From the NCBI GenBank assembly GCA_005765155.1, contig VCCP01000003.1, positions 5,456,001 through 5,520,000 of the forward strand: a DNA stretch of 64,000 nucleotides, given 5' to 3'. How positions within the stretch are numbered: the first letter of the stretch is position 1; the number at the start of each line of letters is the position of its first letter. The notes beneath the pieces were generated by a model. The model had not been told where the DNA came from. It saw only the letters and a list, made by a program, of their open reading frames with translations, and searched no databases. Of the stretch, positions 1 to 11,248 are shown piece by piece. The translations under genes were made by a program, and so were the position numbers. This stretch comes from Zelopaecilomyces penicillatus. Taxonomy: Eukaryota > Ascomycota > Sordariomycetes > Hypocreales > Pseudodiploosporaceae.

Positions 1-3000
1 CCAGAGCTATAACATTGAATCACCTATTATCAATCGCTATTGTTTTCTAAAGCTTCCTCGCCACGATATGCTTGGTGTACCAGTCAACGGCTTTAGAGGC
101 TCCTGTTGGCGCAATGTGATCCGAGTGAGAGAAAGCCCCTGGATTAAGGGGTATAAGGTATTATATATGAAATATTCTTCGGTATATCCCGTAGCCCACT
201 GACATATATAATATAGATAAACTCGAGCATCGTTTACCCAGGAGCAGGGTATTTGGCTATGGGTAGGTTCATAAACAAAAAATTGTTCTCAGTTAGGGCG
301 TATAACTAAGTGGAAGTTTCAAGCCATCGAGGCGGCGCGGAGCATTGATACCTCTGGGAAAGCAGTTCTGGCTTATGAGTTGAGTAATGTTTCATTCATG
401 GCCATGCTCGAAATCCCGCAGACTGACTCTGCTATTGAGCTATTCCTCGAGGCACAACCTAGTTTCTCTGAGGCGGAGTCCTCCTCATCACGCATCGAGT
501 TTCGCATTAGTTCCAGAGGTCAAGAGGATGATGATGATTCCAAAGAGCTTCATTACAGAGGCTTTATTGAGGTAGTCTATGCATCTCCGGGCTCAGAAGC
601 CGTAGATGACGTCAAAATGCAAGCTTGCTACGACCTTGTGGCGACTGCAAATACCTGCATCACGCCAGCAAACTCGTTTTACCAGGCGCTGAGAACTGGT
701 GGGGTCCAGCATGAAGAGAACTTCCAAAACCTTATAGATCTCTATACGGATCAACTACATGCGCGAGGCATTATACGCGTGCCAGACATGGCTGCCTTGA
801 TGCCCTCTGGCTTCGAGTCCGACCACGTTATTCACCCTGTTACCCTTGACTCCGTTATCCAGCTAGGCTTGCTTGCGGTGATAGGTCCATCTGACTCCAT
901 TTCCGAGACCATGGTACCCAAATCAGTACGTCGACTTCGGATTGCTGCATCCCCCTCTTTCAGAACGCCTGGATTGCTGCTTGCAGGTCATTCGAGCAGT
1001 CAGCAGGTCGGCCTTAACAGCTGGGAGGCATCCATATCCATCACCAGCCAGGATAGGCAAGAGTTATTTATAGATGGGCTTCAAATCCGCTCTATCCCCT
1101 CCGGAGAGAAGACAGCGGATCTTGATGTGCAAGACAATCGACAGCTTTGTTCAGAGCTTATTTGGATCCCAGACGTTGACTTCCTCCCTGCCTCGGCTTT
1201 ACGGGCATTAATCATGAAGTCTGACTTGGTGGATGCCGATGACGGGGAAGATTTGCTTGATAAGCTTGAACAGTACCAGGATTTATACCTACCTGGTGTC
1301 TTGGGAAGATGGACGGCACTGAAAGAACAGCCAAAAGTCACTGGTCACTTTCTTCTTTGGTTAGAGTGGCTGGTCCAGTGTGTGTCAAGGGTATCTGAAC
1401 CAATAGACATCTCTGATGCGGAGATGAAGCGAGCATCACTGAAAAATGAGTTACAGAAATCAGCGGCGGGTAGTGTCTGGCTTGAGGTCACCAGCCTTAT
1501 TGGTGAGAATTTTGTAAAGATAATGAAAAGGGAAGTTGAACCGCTCCAGCTGCTTCTCAAAGGTGATCTCCTCTTTACGTTGTAGTATGTCTTACATTCT
1601 TGTATATCCTTTGATAGATACAAAAACCGCGACCCTATGCTAACTATGACTGAGCCGAGATGGATTTGGCACTAGCGGAAACGACAATATCGCCAAATAC
1701 ATCAGCCTCATCTCGATCAGGTGCCCCAATATGGCAATTCTTGAAATCGGCGCCGGCACGGGAGCCACAACGAGCTACGTATTAGATAAGCTTGGACGGC
1801 AAGCATCCAGCTACACGTTCACAGATATATCTGCCGGCTTCCTGGGGGCTGCGGCTGATAAATTTGCCAGCCATGCATCCATCATCGACTTCAAAACCCT
1901 GGACATCGAACGAGACCCCGTGTACCAAGGGTTCCAGCCCGAGAGTTTCGACCTCATCATTGCTGCTAATGTGAGACGCTAATTCATCCTTGAAAAGAGC
2001 TCTAAATGACAGATTTCGTGTGTAGGTGTTGCACGCCACTAGCAAGATAGCAAAGACGCTTGCCCATGTTGAAAGCCTGCTTCGCCCGTGAGTCCCCTCG
2101 CTCGCCACCCAGTGAATGATAAATAGCTAACCCATATCAATAGAGGTGGTAAGCTTCTCCTGTTGGAGCTTACTACAACTCTCACGGCGGTATCTCTTGT
2201 CATGGGCAGCCTACCAGGGTGGTGGCTCGGCGAAAGCGACGGGAGAAAAGGCGTAAGTGACAATTGCACACACTGGTCAAAAAAGGGTAACTAACCGACC
2301 TCAACTAAATAGGGGCCGTTACTAAGTGTTGAAGAATGGGACCGAGTTTTGAAGGGGTCTGGGTTTACGGGCGTTGACTTGGATATGCGTGGTAGATCTC
2401 CCTTATCATCCCACCCGGTCAGCTTCATGGTATCGACGAAGAAGGCCAGAGTGCAGAATGAGGCCGAAGGCCCGGCCAAGAAGTTCACCATTGTCACAAA
2501 AGAAAGCAATATCAACAGCCCTTTGCTCAAGGATCTCAAACAGCGTCTGACGATGCGTGGACTGGATGCCTCTGTCCACGTTTTTGGCTGCCCCGTGCCA
2601 GATGGAAACTTCTGCATCGCTCTTCTGGAAGACTGTGAGCCTCTTCTATCTCAAATTCGGACCACGACTTCGACTCTCTTCAACGAGTCATTCGGAATTC
2701 CTCCGGTATGCTCTGGATCACCCGTGGCGCAACAATAGAGCATTCTTCGCCTCATCGCAGTCTCATACTGGGTCTCTCACGATCGGTTCGCAATGAGAAT
2801 ACGGGATTTCCAATGGCAATCCTGGACCTGGACCCACGTGGTGAAGGGCCCCGGGTATCAAAGGCGATATTAGACGTAGCTTTGAAGGTCGCGTTGAACA
2901 ATCAAGCAGACTACGAGTATGCATTCCGCCGCGGACAAATATTGATACCTCGGGTGTCAAGCCGCCCAGACTTGACTAAGATAATTAATGAGACGAAGTC

Positions 3001-5280
3001 GCAAGCGGATTATGACAGTTCGTTTCTAGCACACCAGAGAGGAGGAAATACCATCATAGCAGAGCCATCGGTCGAAGAGCCACTGCATCCGGATTGGGTT
3101 GAGATGGAGATCGAAGCAGCAGGTTTGACGCGCGGAAGTGCAGGATTCAAGATTAGCGAGGCCAGCGGCATCCTAACTCAATTAGGAAGCAATGTGGGTA
3201 GATTTGCCTGCGGTTATCGGGTTATGACTGCTTTTCCAAAGGAAAAGGGTGCAATTCAGCGAAGCGTGCGCGTTCCTGCTGCCACACTGCTACGAATTCC
3301 GGATGAAATGGATATGGAAACTGCGGCATCACTGCCCGTCAGCTACCTCACCACATATTACGCCTTGATCACTGTGGGACAATTGAAAGCCAGAGAATGC
3401 GTTCTGATCGACATTCAACCTAGTAGCATATGTCGGGCCGCAGTCCTGATTGCCACGACGCTAGGCGCTGATGTCTACGTGGCCACCAGATCTGATGAGG
3501 AAAGGGATATTCTGCAGCGGCAGTACGGAATACCACAACACAGAATCTTTGACTATAGCGCTTCAAGCCTGGAGAGGTTCGTTCAGTGTGTGACAAGCAA
3601 GCAAGGGGTTGATTTGGTACTTGGTTCTCTTGATAATGATGGCCATGCACAAGCTTGGAACTGCGTTGGTCGTTTTGGTCGCTTTGTATCCATCGGTATG
3701 TCTTGTGGTTATGAAAACACGAACCTTACTGACTTTTCTACTAACCATGTTTCCATGATAGGGAGAACTGGGTTGCAGGGACGTGCTAATCTGGATACCA
3801 CCTCGGACCACAGCCGAAGTATCAGTTTTGTGAATTTAGATGATGTGTCCAAGTCTTGGCTTTTGGATATTATAATCTTCTCCTTGCTTTGGTGGCCCAA
3901 TTCAAGATGTCGAAGCGCGTCCGCATATGCACTAATACCAAGTAATTAGCCATTGGTAGTCGGCCTGATAGATTGCAAATGACTAACCTGCCCGAGTAGA
4001 TACACAACGGTTCTGTGGGACGGAGTAGGCCCTGGTTCATCATTTTCTGGACTCCGTCAATGAGATTGACAGTTCGTAAGCAGACATGGTTGAGACAGAT
4101 AAAGTAAGCTCTTTCTCTCCTGTATAGCTCGAGATGTACTAAAGCTAGCGAAATCATCCAGCCGCTGTTAGGAGCAACGCCTATAGCCAATGCAACGTAT
4201 ATGATTGCTGGCCTAGGGGGCGTTGGACGCAACTTGGGATGGTGGCTGGTGCAAGAGGGAGCAAGAAATCTCGTCTTCGTTTCACGATCCGCAGCAACCG
4301 GGACAGAAAATATGGCATGGATAGCCCAATTAAAGGACAAGTTCGATGTCGTGGCACTAGCGTTCGACTGCGATATCACTGATAGGGAGGCCCTGCTCCA
4401 TGTCTTGAATCAATGTTCGGGCCGTCTACCACCCATTAAAGGCGTTATTACTGGGGCGATGGAGCTCCAAGATGGACTGTTTGAAAACATGACCCCTAGT
4501 GCATTCAGAGCTGCTGTTCGCCCCAAGGTGGATGGATCATGGAATCTGCACGAACTGCTCCCTATTGACCTTGATTTCTTCATCATGCTCTCTTCGATTG
4601 TTGGCATTACTGGTCTCCGTGGCCGGGCAAACTATAATGCTGGTAATGCTTTCCAGGATGCCCTGGCCCACCATCGGGTAAGTAATGGCCTTTGTGCAAC
4701 ATCACTAGACCTGGGGTATATCCCTGGAGTTGGATTTGTGTCTAAGAAGGATACGTTCACTCGCGACCTGGATAGAGTTGGTATTCAAAGCATAGAGCCA
4801 TATGAAGTGCATGCACTCATCACGATGGCCATGCAAGGGAGTAAACTCGGCCTTCCGCCTCAGATCATCACCTGTCTTCCGGCTGATAGTAGGAGCGATT
4901 CGCATTACTGGACGCACGATGCAAGGTTCTCATTACTGAAGAGCCATCGTGGCCTGGTTGCACAAACGGAATCAACTTCCGTGTCTTTGCAGAAGAAACT
5001 AAGCATTGCGACAAATAAAGAGGCAAGAGTGGTGTTGGTGAAGGAGGCTCTGGTTAACAAGATTGCGCGGTTTATGATGATCGCGTTAGATGATGTAGAG
5101 GTAGCCAAGTCCATAAATTCGTATGGAGTTGATTCTCTTATAGCTGCTGAGGTAAGGAATTGGATTTCGAGGGAGGTGGGCGTGGAGATGTCCACCGTTG
5201 AGATCCTGGCCAACACCTCGATTGGTGTAATGGCCCAACTACTTATTGATAAGTTGGGACTGGTAGGGGATGCAGTTTAA
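1..5280 (+). pseudogene. Highly reducing polyketide synthase, C-terminal part (DH-MT-ER-KR-ACP), probably decayed; 5' end outside the window
   Basis: Modular iterative PKS; KS and AT would lie left of the window. Exons I can join in frame are <1-157, 217-262, 324-1584, 1655-1970, 2026-2087, 2144-2252, 2313-3695 and 3762 to about 3860, with introns of 55-70 bp. The stop at 1583 lies at an intron edge and is not real. Order: DH (PRHDMLG and PWIK at the start, VYPGAGYLAMAIEAA across the third exon junction, HPVTLDSVIQ near 830), methyltransferase (ILEIGAGTGATT near 1735), pseudo-KR linker with SGMLWITRGA, ER (3090-3860), KR (4195-4750) and ACP (GVDSL near 5127). Oddities: the DH catalytic His is Tyr, the ER nucleotide-binding glycines are gone, there is a one-base frameshift at 2661, and no frame joins ER to KR between 3860 and 4155. 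The family assignment is secure. Loss of function is inferred from several independent lesions, of which sequencing error could explain one. Confidence 0.8.
4201..5280 (+). CDS. Intact-frame ketoreductase-acyl carrier protein segment of the PKS
   Basis: This continuous frame is the last part of the PKS, not a separate gene; it is already open upstream, from about 4155. The KR Rossmann motif is GLGGVGRNLG near the start. The catalytic Ser-Tyr-Asn set is visible in MLSSIVGITG and ANYNAGNAFQDALA. The C-terminal carrier domain has the phosphopantetheine Ser in GVDSLIAAEVRNW, and the protein ends about 45 residues later, with no condensation or release domain. Unlike the DH and ER, nothing here looks damaged. 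This may mean decay is recent, or that a shorter transcript still encodes the KR-ACP. The first ATG at 4201 is inside the Rossmann strand, so it is not a plausible native start. Confidence 0.75.
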   Translation: MIAGLGGVGRNLGWWLVQEGARNLVFVSRSAATGTENMAWIAQLKDKFDVVALAFDCDITDREALLHVLNQCSGRLPPIKGVITGAMELQDGLFENMTPSAFRAAVRPKVDGSWNLHELLPIDLDFFIMLSSIVGITGLRGRANYNAGNAFQDALAHHRVSNGLCATSLDLGYIPGVGFVSKKDTFTRDLDRVGIQSIEPYEVHALITMAMQGSKLGLPPQIITCLPADSRSDSHYWTHDARFSLLKSHRGLVAQTESTSVSLQKKLSIATNKEARVVLVKEALVNKIARFMMIALDDVEVAKSINSYGVDSLIAAEVRNWISREVGVEMSTVEILANTSIGVMAQLLIDKLGLVGDAV

Positions 5281-6535
5281 GTCTAGGGGAGATAGAATGT
5301 GAATTATACAAAGGAGCCAGAGGTAGCAGCAGAGGCTGCCTCTAGGTAATGGAGATTGCTGGTAGGCTTTCTAGGTGATAGAGGGTATATCTTTTGAAGT
5401 ATGGAGCTCGAGATTTGGGATGGATGAGGTGCAATAAAGTGAATAGACGTCATATTCGACAGCGACGTGATTTTAGGGTGCTGATGCGTGTCCAGGGACC
5501 GCTTATCGATAGTGTCATACGTAACAGGTACTTGTGACGTAGGAGGGGCAGTTACGTGTCCCTACACACACTTTCCATACACCAGCGTGTCTAGCTCTCA
5601 ATTCCCGCCGCGAACAACCCTCAAGCCGTTGAATGCGAAAAGCTTCAGCTTGAGAACTTACTTGTTATATTTGCTTCACTATCCAGAGGCATCTCCACTA
5701 TCATGGTCCGTGGCGCTGACTTGACCCGGCATTCTGGGGCAGTGCTGGCTGACTGAGCCCTTGACAGGTTTTGCGGAGTTATGAAGAAGCGTGCAAACAG
5801 GCCACTTTTCATCGGGGGCAATACGAGTTTTTGTTCCATTGCCCGCAAACCGGATAGCTGGCGGGATACCGCATCGTGGTGGAGGGAGGGGGGATGGATA
5901 GCCAGCCGCTTCCTGAGTCGTGGGAACGGACCATTCACGATGCTGCCCACAAGCTCGCAGCCCCAATCGGCTACAGCGGCAGACGAAAGGTGGGTTGGGT
6001 GGGATCGCCGGCAACCGCTGCGTGTTGGATACGAGACGCCTCATCACTGGTCCGGGTCTGCCACCTACGACAAGTTCGGCGCTGACCCCGGGGATCGTTT
6101 GCAGCCCAAACTGGTTCCATCAGGGACTGCATACTGCGAACGCAGCTGAAGCTGGACGTTGAGGGACAAACGATGTCAGCAAGCACGAGCGATATATCAG
6201 TCTTGGAGGCGCCCGTTGCAGGGCGACCCTGTTCAGACACATTCCTCTCTGGTAAACTTCTACACTCGTTTTTTTCTTGTACATACTCATCTGCAGCCAT
6301 CGTTTCGCGGGTTCAGGGCTATTTCGACGTTGATCAACCAACAAAGGAAACTAAAGGATTCTATCGCGCTTAGTTCAAGATTCGACATACTACGAATTGC
6401 CGATTGTCCTTTCAACTTATCCAGCTACTCTAAATATAAAAGCCTGGGAACATACGGATAACCAGGAGCCTTTGTGAATTTTCGCTCGCTTCATTATCGC
6501 TTCATTCGCATCGCTCGCCTCATCTTGACGCCACA
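5281..6535. other. Intergenic, PKS 3' flank and GH76 promoter
   Basis: No coding signal is supported; the small open frames lack homology and fungal codon bias. The right end holds a TATA-like box and a pyrimidine-rich leader before the GH76 start. Confidence 0.6.
6435..6440 (+). promoter_or_regulatory. TATA-like box upstream of the GH76 gene
   Basis: TATAAA lies 96 bases upstream of the ATG at 6536, followed by a TC-rich leader. The spacing suits a fungal core promoter; assignment is by position only. Confidence 0.45.
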
Positions 6536-8198
6536 ATGAAAACCTCACTCCGGCTGTCAAATTGCATTTTTGCTTCAACATGTCTCCTGAGCGCTAGTTT
6601 AGCTGCAGCACAGCAGTCTGTCTTTTCCGTGGCAAATGATGGTAAGCAAGACATGGCCTATTCCTATCATTGAAACCCTCATTTTCCTTGTGAATCAATA
6701 CAACGCACGCATAGCGGTGAACCTAACAGCCAAGCTAACTTTACTTCTTTCAACTGCACAGTCGACATTAAAAAGTCCTCCAGCCAGCTCGCCTGGGATA
6801 TGCTTCAATATTATCACGGAAACGATTCTGGTCAAACACCCGGTATCCTACCTGGACCACCGCCTGTCGGCGACTACTACTGGTGGCAGGCGGGAGCAAT
6901 GTGGGGGACGCTGATTGACTACTGGCACTGGACTGGCGATGGCACCTACAACGACATCGTTACGCAGGCTCTCCAGTTCCAGGTGGGTGAGAACCAGGAC
7001 TACGAACCACGCAACGTGACTCTCTCGCTGGGCAACGATGATCAAGCATTCTGGGGCATGGCTGCCATGTCAGCAGCGGAAAACGGCTTTCCAAACCCCC
7101 CAGAAAACCAACCCCAGTGGTTGGAGCTGGCTCAGTCCGTCTTCAATACACAAGCAAACCCTCGTCGGCACGACAGCACATGCGGCGGTGGTATGCGATG
7201 GCAAGTTCCCTTTACAAACCGTGGTTATAGCTACAAGAATAGTAAGTTTCTCTCATATGCTTCCACGTAGTCGCCTTGGACATATACTTACTCCATTTAC
7301 ATAGGCATCGCCAACGGATGCTTCTTTAATCTCGGCGCCCGCCTTGCTCGGTATACAGAGAACACGACATATTCAGACTGGGCCGATAAGACATGGGACT
7401 GGATGTGGCAAGTCGGCTTCATTGACCACGAAACCTATGCTATTTACGACGGTGCCGATGTTTCCACGGACTGCAAAGAGATTAACACGGCGGAGTTTAC
7501 TTACAACAACGCCGTTTTTACTCTTGGCGCTGCCCACATGTATAATTTTGTAAGTCGATGTTGAAAGTTGAAAAATGGATCCAGAAGCATTGCAAAAGCT
7601 AAACAGATATTTTTAGACTGGAGGAAGCAAGATCTGGGAGGACCGCATCAACAAACTCATCGATCATGCCTTTACTAAGTTTTTCCCCGACGATATCGCC
7701 GTAGAAACCGCCTGCGAGCTCAACAACGATTGTCGAACCGACATGTTTACTTACAAGGGCTTCGTCCATCGCTGGTACTCTACAATGACGCAGATCGCAC
7801 CTTTCACTGCTGCCAAGGTCCTTCCCGTACTGAAAAAGTCAGCGGCCGCCGCGGTCAAGCAATGTACGGGAGGTGACACGGGGCGGGCATGTGGAATCAG
7901 GTGGGCGACCGGAAAGTACGACGGCAAGACTGGTCATGGTCAGGAAATGAGCGCGCTGGCGGCCGCGTCGGCGCTGCTCATAGGAGATGCGAAGCCTCCT
8001 CTGACGGCCAAGAGCGGCGGTACCTCCAAGGGCAATCCGTCTGCTGGCGGCGGAGGCGATGAGTTGTTTGCGAAACATACCGTCACGGTTGGGGATAAAG
8101 CAGGCGCGGCCATTATCACGCTTTTGATGGTTTCATCGCTATGCGGGGCGCTTGGCTGGATCACTCTGGTTGATGACAGCTCCGAGGAGTGTTTGTGA
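6536..8198 (+). CDS. GH76 endo-1,6-alpha-mannanase, Dfg5/Dcw1 type, GPI-anchored
   Basis: Enzymes of this family act at the plasma membrane and wall, and are thought to transfer GPI-proteins onto wall glucan. Exons are 6536-6641, 6762-7241, 7305-7549 and 7617-8198, giving about 470 aa, the usual family length. The first 23 or so residues form a signal peptide ending in AAA. The GH76 catalytic Asp pair is D128-D129 in GNDDQAFW. Other family landmarks are YYWWQAGAMWG, HDSTCGGGMRWQ and TYNNAVFTLGAAHMY. The tail has a Gly/Ser-rich stretch followed by a hydrophobic segment near the C-terminus, as expected of a GPI signal, although a charged DDSSEECL tail follows it, which is unusual. The ATG at 6536 is chosen because it gives the signal peptide and has a good context (CACAATGA). 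Confidence 0.93.
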
Positions 8199-10219
8199 AT
8201 AATGGAAGGCTGGGGGTTGTTGCCCAAGACAAGTGCAATGACCTTTTGGGGCTGGGCCGCGCCATGGTGATGACCAACTGGTATATATGAGATGAGGCTA
8301 TGATGGAGTTTTGGGATACAGGATGTCATTTTTAGGTGTTTCTGGGTTTCGATGACTCATTTAGATGATGTGTTGGCGGAGGCGTACTGGAGTTGGGTTA
8401 TGACAGTTATACTTGCTTGTCTGATTATTGGCTCATTCAAATAGATGGTGCATGAATCTGAGAAGGGCGAATTACTGTCCATCTTTGCGTTTGGAAGCCG
8501 ACCTCGTGCGCTGTTGATTGGCAATGAGAACATTCTACACATCCTCGGCTGCCTTGGCTCCGTGCATGCCGACACTTTTTGTCGTGGTAATACATGTTGG
8601 GCAAGAAAATAGAACCTAAAACCCTCAGCCTTGCCCCAATTACCCCCAACACCGCAAAGAGATCGCTGTTTTGAGCCGTGTAACAGACAAATGGACGGCC
8701 ATAGAGAATGTGATCACTCCATCCATCCATGCACCAAGCTGTATTCAGCATGTTCTGTCTTGTCTTATCATTTATTCTGTACGATATGGTGGGGACCTCG
8801 GCAGAGCTGCGAGAGAAATCAGGCTGCCCAATGAGGAGTGCATCCAGACGGCTGGGTACAGTGCTCCTGTTGCGTACAAGAGAGATTGCCGGATCGTGTC
8901 TGATCCGGCAGCAGGCTGCCTTGCGTATGCATGTTTCAGTCGCTCATAAAGAAGAACTTTGGCTGGTTGATACATGACGACGCTGCCAAGTTGTACAATC
9001 TACATAAGAATGATGGTACTGGTTTGGGCCAAGAATGTAACCTGCAGTTTTTGAATCTTCATTTCGTTATTGTTTAGTTAAGGAAAAGGATTGAGGCACA
9101 GCATTCAAGTTGTGGATCATGTTGGTGACGATGGTGGTGATGATTCGATTACATTGTAATGCGGAGTAAGAGGAATGAAATGCATCTGACAACAAGGCTG
9201 GGCCGGCAATTGGCTCGTTGCGGCAACCATCAACACCCTGCGCTCATCACCGCCATTTGAGATGAAACGCTACCACATGGCGGGCGATTGTGCATCTCCG
9301 GCAAGCTGTCCACCATTTCAAGGTGCATTTTTGAAAAAGATTTTATCACTCAGTCAACCAGACGACATGCAGTGTTTTGCTTCTTTCGCTCCATCCGTCC
9401 GGAAGCAACCCAGAGTTGGGGAATCCCGCAGATCCTCCCCCCCTCTCAAAGTCTCCAACCTTAATTCACCAACAACTCACATCTCGGTCACTACTAGATC
9501 TCGTTAGCAAACCGGCCCATCTGGAGTTGCATAATCGGGATCGCATCGGGTTTTCATTCGTGGGATATAATGTCATGTGTCTATCTGCTCCTGCGAATGT
9601 GCATTGTGAAAGCAATTATCATCTTAATAGAAGCATTGCCGAATCGTAAACGGATGAGCGAGAGCGATAGAAACATCACAGCCCAACAGAAACGTCACCA
9701 TATGTAGAGAAAGGTTCGAGAAGACTTGGACTTTCTGTTTTTGGTCGACATCCCCCACCAAGCCCGCCCCTCCTCCTCCCCCGCACCATGTAACTTTGCT
9801 GCAGCCTTCATACGATTTGGGCTACATTGACAGTGGCCGTTGGTTTTGGTTGGTTGCTTAAATCCTTCAGTCGGCATGGGGGGACAGTGATGAAACGGAA
9901 ACCAAAAAAAAAAAAAAGATCGATGTACACACAACACAACACGAGTAAGAGGAATTGGTAAGCCTTTATGGACAGCGTTTCAGAGAGAGTGAGGTGAGGT
10001 TGGCACGAGCACGAGTACGAGTAAACACGAAAAGTGTATATATATAGTAGGATGGAACACCGATCGAATCATGATGGCTTCTATTATCTATCCGAGACAT
10101 TGCGCACCCTGTCGTTTCCTCAACCAGACTGCCAATACGACATCAACTTGCGGCAGAACATTGAAATAGACCTCAAAACCAATATAAACCCCCGTCACAA
10201 AGTCGCAAATTCGCAAAAC
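8199..10219. other. Intergenic, 2.0 kb
   Basis: No gene recognised. It holds simple runs, such as an A-run near 9903 and a GAGCACGAGTACGAG run near 10005, and a TATATATATA stretch near 10040 that could serve the following gene. Confidence 0.55.
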
Positions 10220-10753
10220 ATGGCTTCCAGTCCAACCATTGATCAATACCAGTCACCTCAATGCTGGGAATGCCTCCGTCGAAAATGGCTCTGCGACGGC
10301 ACCCGGCCAACCTGTAGCCGCTGTCTCTCCGCTGGTCTCGTGTGTCCCGGCTACGGCGGCGAGCGACCGCTCTTCTGGCTACCTGTCGGCATGGTATCAA
10401 GACGCTCGACGCGGCAGCCGAGCGGGAAGCGAAGAAGGCCAAGCTCAGACGGCCATCGCTCAGGTGCGACAGCCGCTGCCAATACTGCATCAAGGGAAGC
10501 AGCAGCGGGGAGTGGGGCCCGGCCGGCTCCGGTGGCGGCGCAAATGCCCAAAAAGGGAAATTCAGCAACTTCCGCCAATGTACTGGGCCGCAGGGCGAGT
10601 ACTACTGTTCCTCGGACTAGCTCCGGCCCCGGCTCCGATATAGCCATGGCCGGAGCAAGTCTTGGCTGTTTCGCTATTTCGGATTGGGAACAAAACAGCC
10701 GCAGTCGCACGTTTGCCAATGATGCAGTTGCCCATGGTGGTTCTGCATCTTAG
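10220..10753 (+). CDS. Zn2Cys6 DNA-binding protein, short or truncated
   Basis: Near the N-terminus is a complete binuclear zinc cluster, C-x2-C-x6-C-x6-C-x2-C-x6-C, starting CWECLRRKW and followed by CPGYGGERPLFWLP. Family members with this signature normally run to 500-700 aa with a fungal transcription-factor domain; this frame gives only 177 aa. The remainder is low-complexity Arg/Ser/Ala-rich sequence with no regulatory domain. From about 10385 a neighbouring frame has better codon usage (KTLDAAAEREAKKAKL), hinting that an indel changed the frame after the zinc cluster. I start at the ATG in CAAAACATGG; an upstream ATG at 10051 in the same frame is possible. It could be a small regulator or the relic of a full-length one. 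Target genes are unknown; it lies between the GH76 gene and an F-box gene. Confidence 0.6.
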   Translation: MASSPTIDQYQSPQCWECLRRKWLCDGTRPTCSRCLSAGLVCPGYGGERPLFWLPVGMVSRRSTRQPSGKRRRPSSDGHRSGATAAANTASREAAAGSGARPAPVAAQMPKKGNSATSANVLGRRASTTVPRTSSGPGSDIAMAGASLGCFAISDWEQNSRSRTFANDAVAHGGSAS

Positions 10754-11248
10754 ATGGTGCAAGTTAGGAACGAGATTCAACACGCTCAGTTTGGAAATGG
10801 GGGTTTTTTTTTTTCGGGATGGGAGATAGCATATGTTTTGGCTTGAAATGAACAATGAGAATTTATTGCATTTGTCGATTGACAGGTGTGATCAATCCTA
10901 AGTGCAGTGATCCTTGATACAGATAGTGTTTATGCGATGTTGTATTTTGGCAGACATCTCATTTCAGCATGTGGCCGACGTGAAAATACCTTCTACATCC
11001 TCTTGCCCAAGTGACGCGTTTGAAGAAATAAGATGCATCACAAAAGGCTCCCATTATGAAATACATTCTAACCCATCGTAGTCGCTTGTAGGCAATTTGG
11101 GTCTGGAGCTGTTTCTACTAATATCTTGCTTCTTCCCCGCGCAGTGTAGCAGATCATCTCCCACCACTTGCAATTGCAAATTATAACCAGCCAAAACAAT
11201 GAATCCATCAAGCTTATGGACATAAGTTTAGTTGCTATGTGAACATAC
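10754..11248. other. Intergenic between converging genes
   Basis: Holds the 3' flanks of the Zn2Cys6 and F-box genes and a T-run near 10806. Nothing else seen. Confidence 0.5.

Noticed and set aside
1583..1585. In-frame TAG ending the first long PKS frame
   Set aside because: It overlaps the GTATGT donor at 1585; removing intron 1585-1654 (branch CTAAC) gives a normal PKS continuation (LYRDGFGTSGN).
2634..2686. Possible intron that would bypass the PKS frameshift
   Set aside because: A GTGAGC donor and CGAG acceptor keep the frame but delete about 18 residues that match the family well, and the branch/acceptor is poor.
5488..6461. Cluster of overlapping small frames between PKS and GH76
   Set aside because: They overlap on both strands with no homology; considered intergenic.
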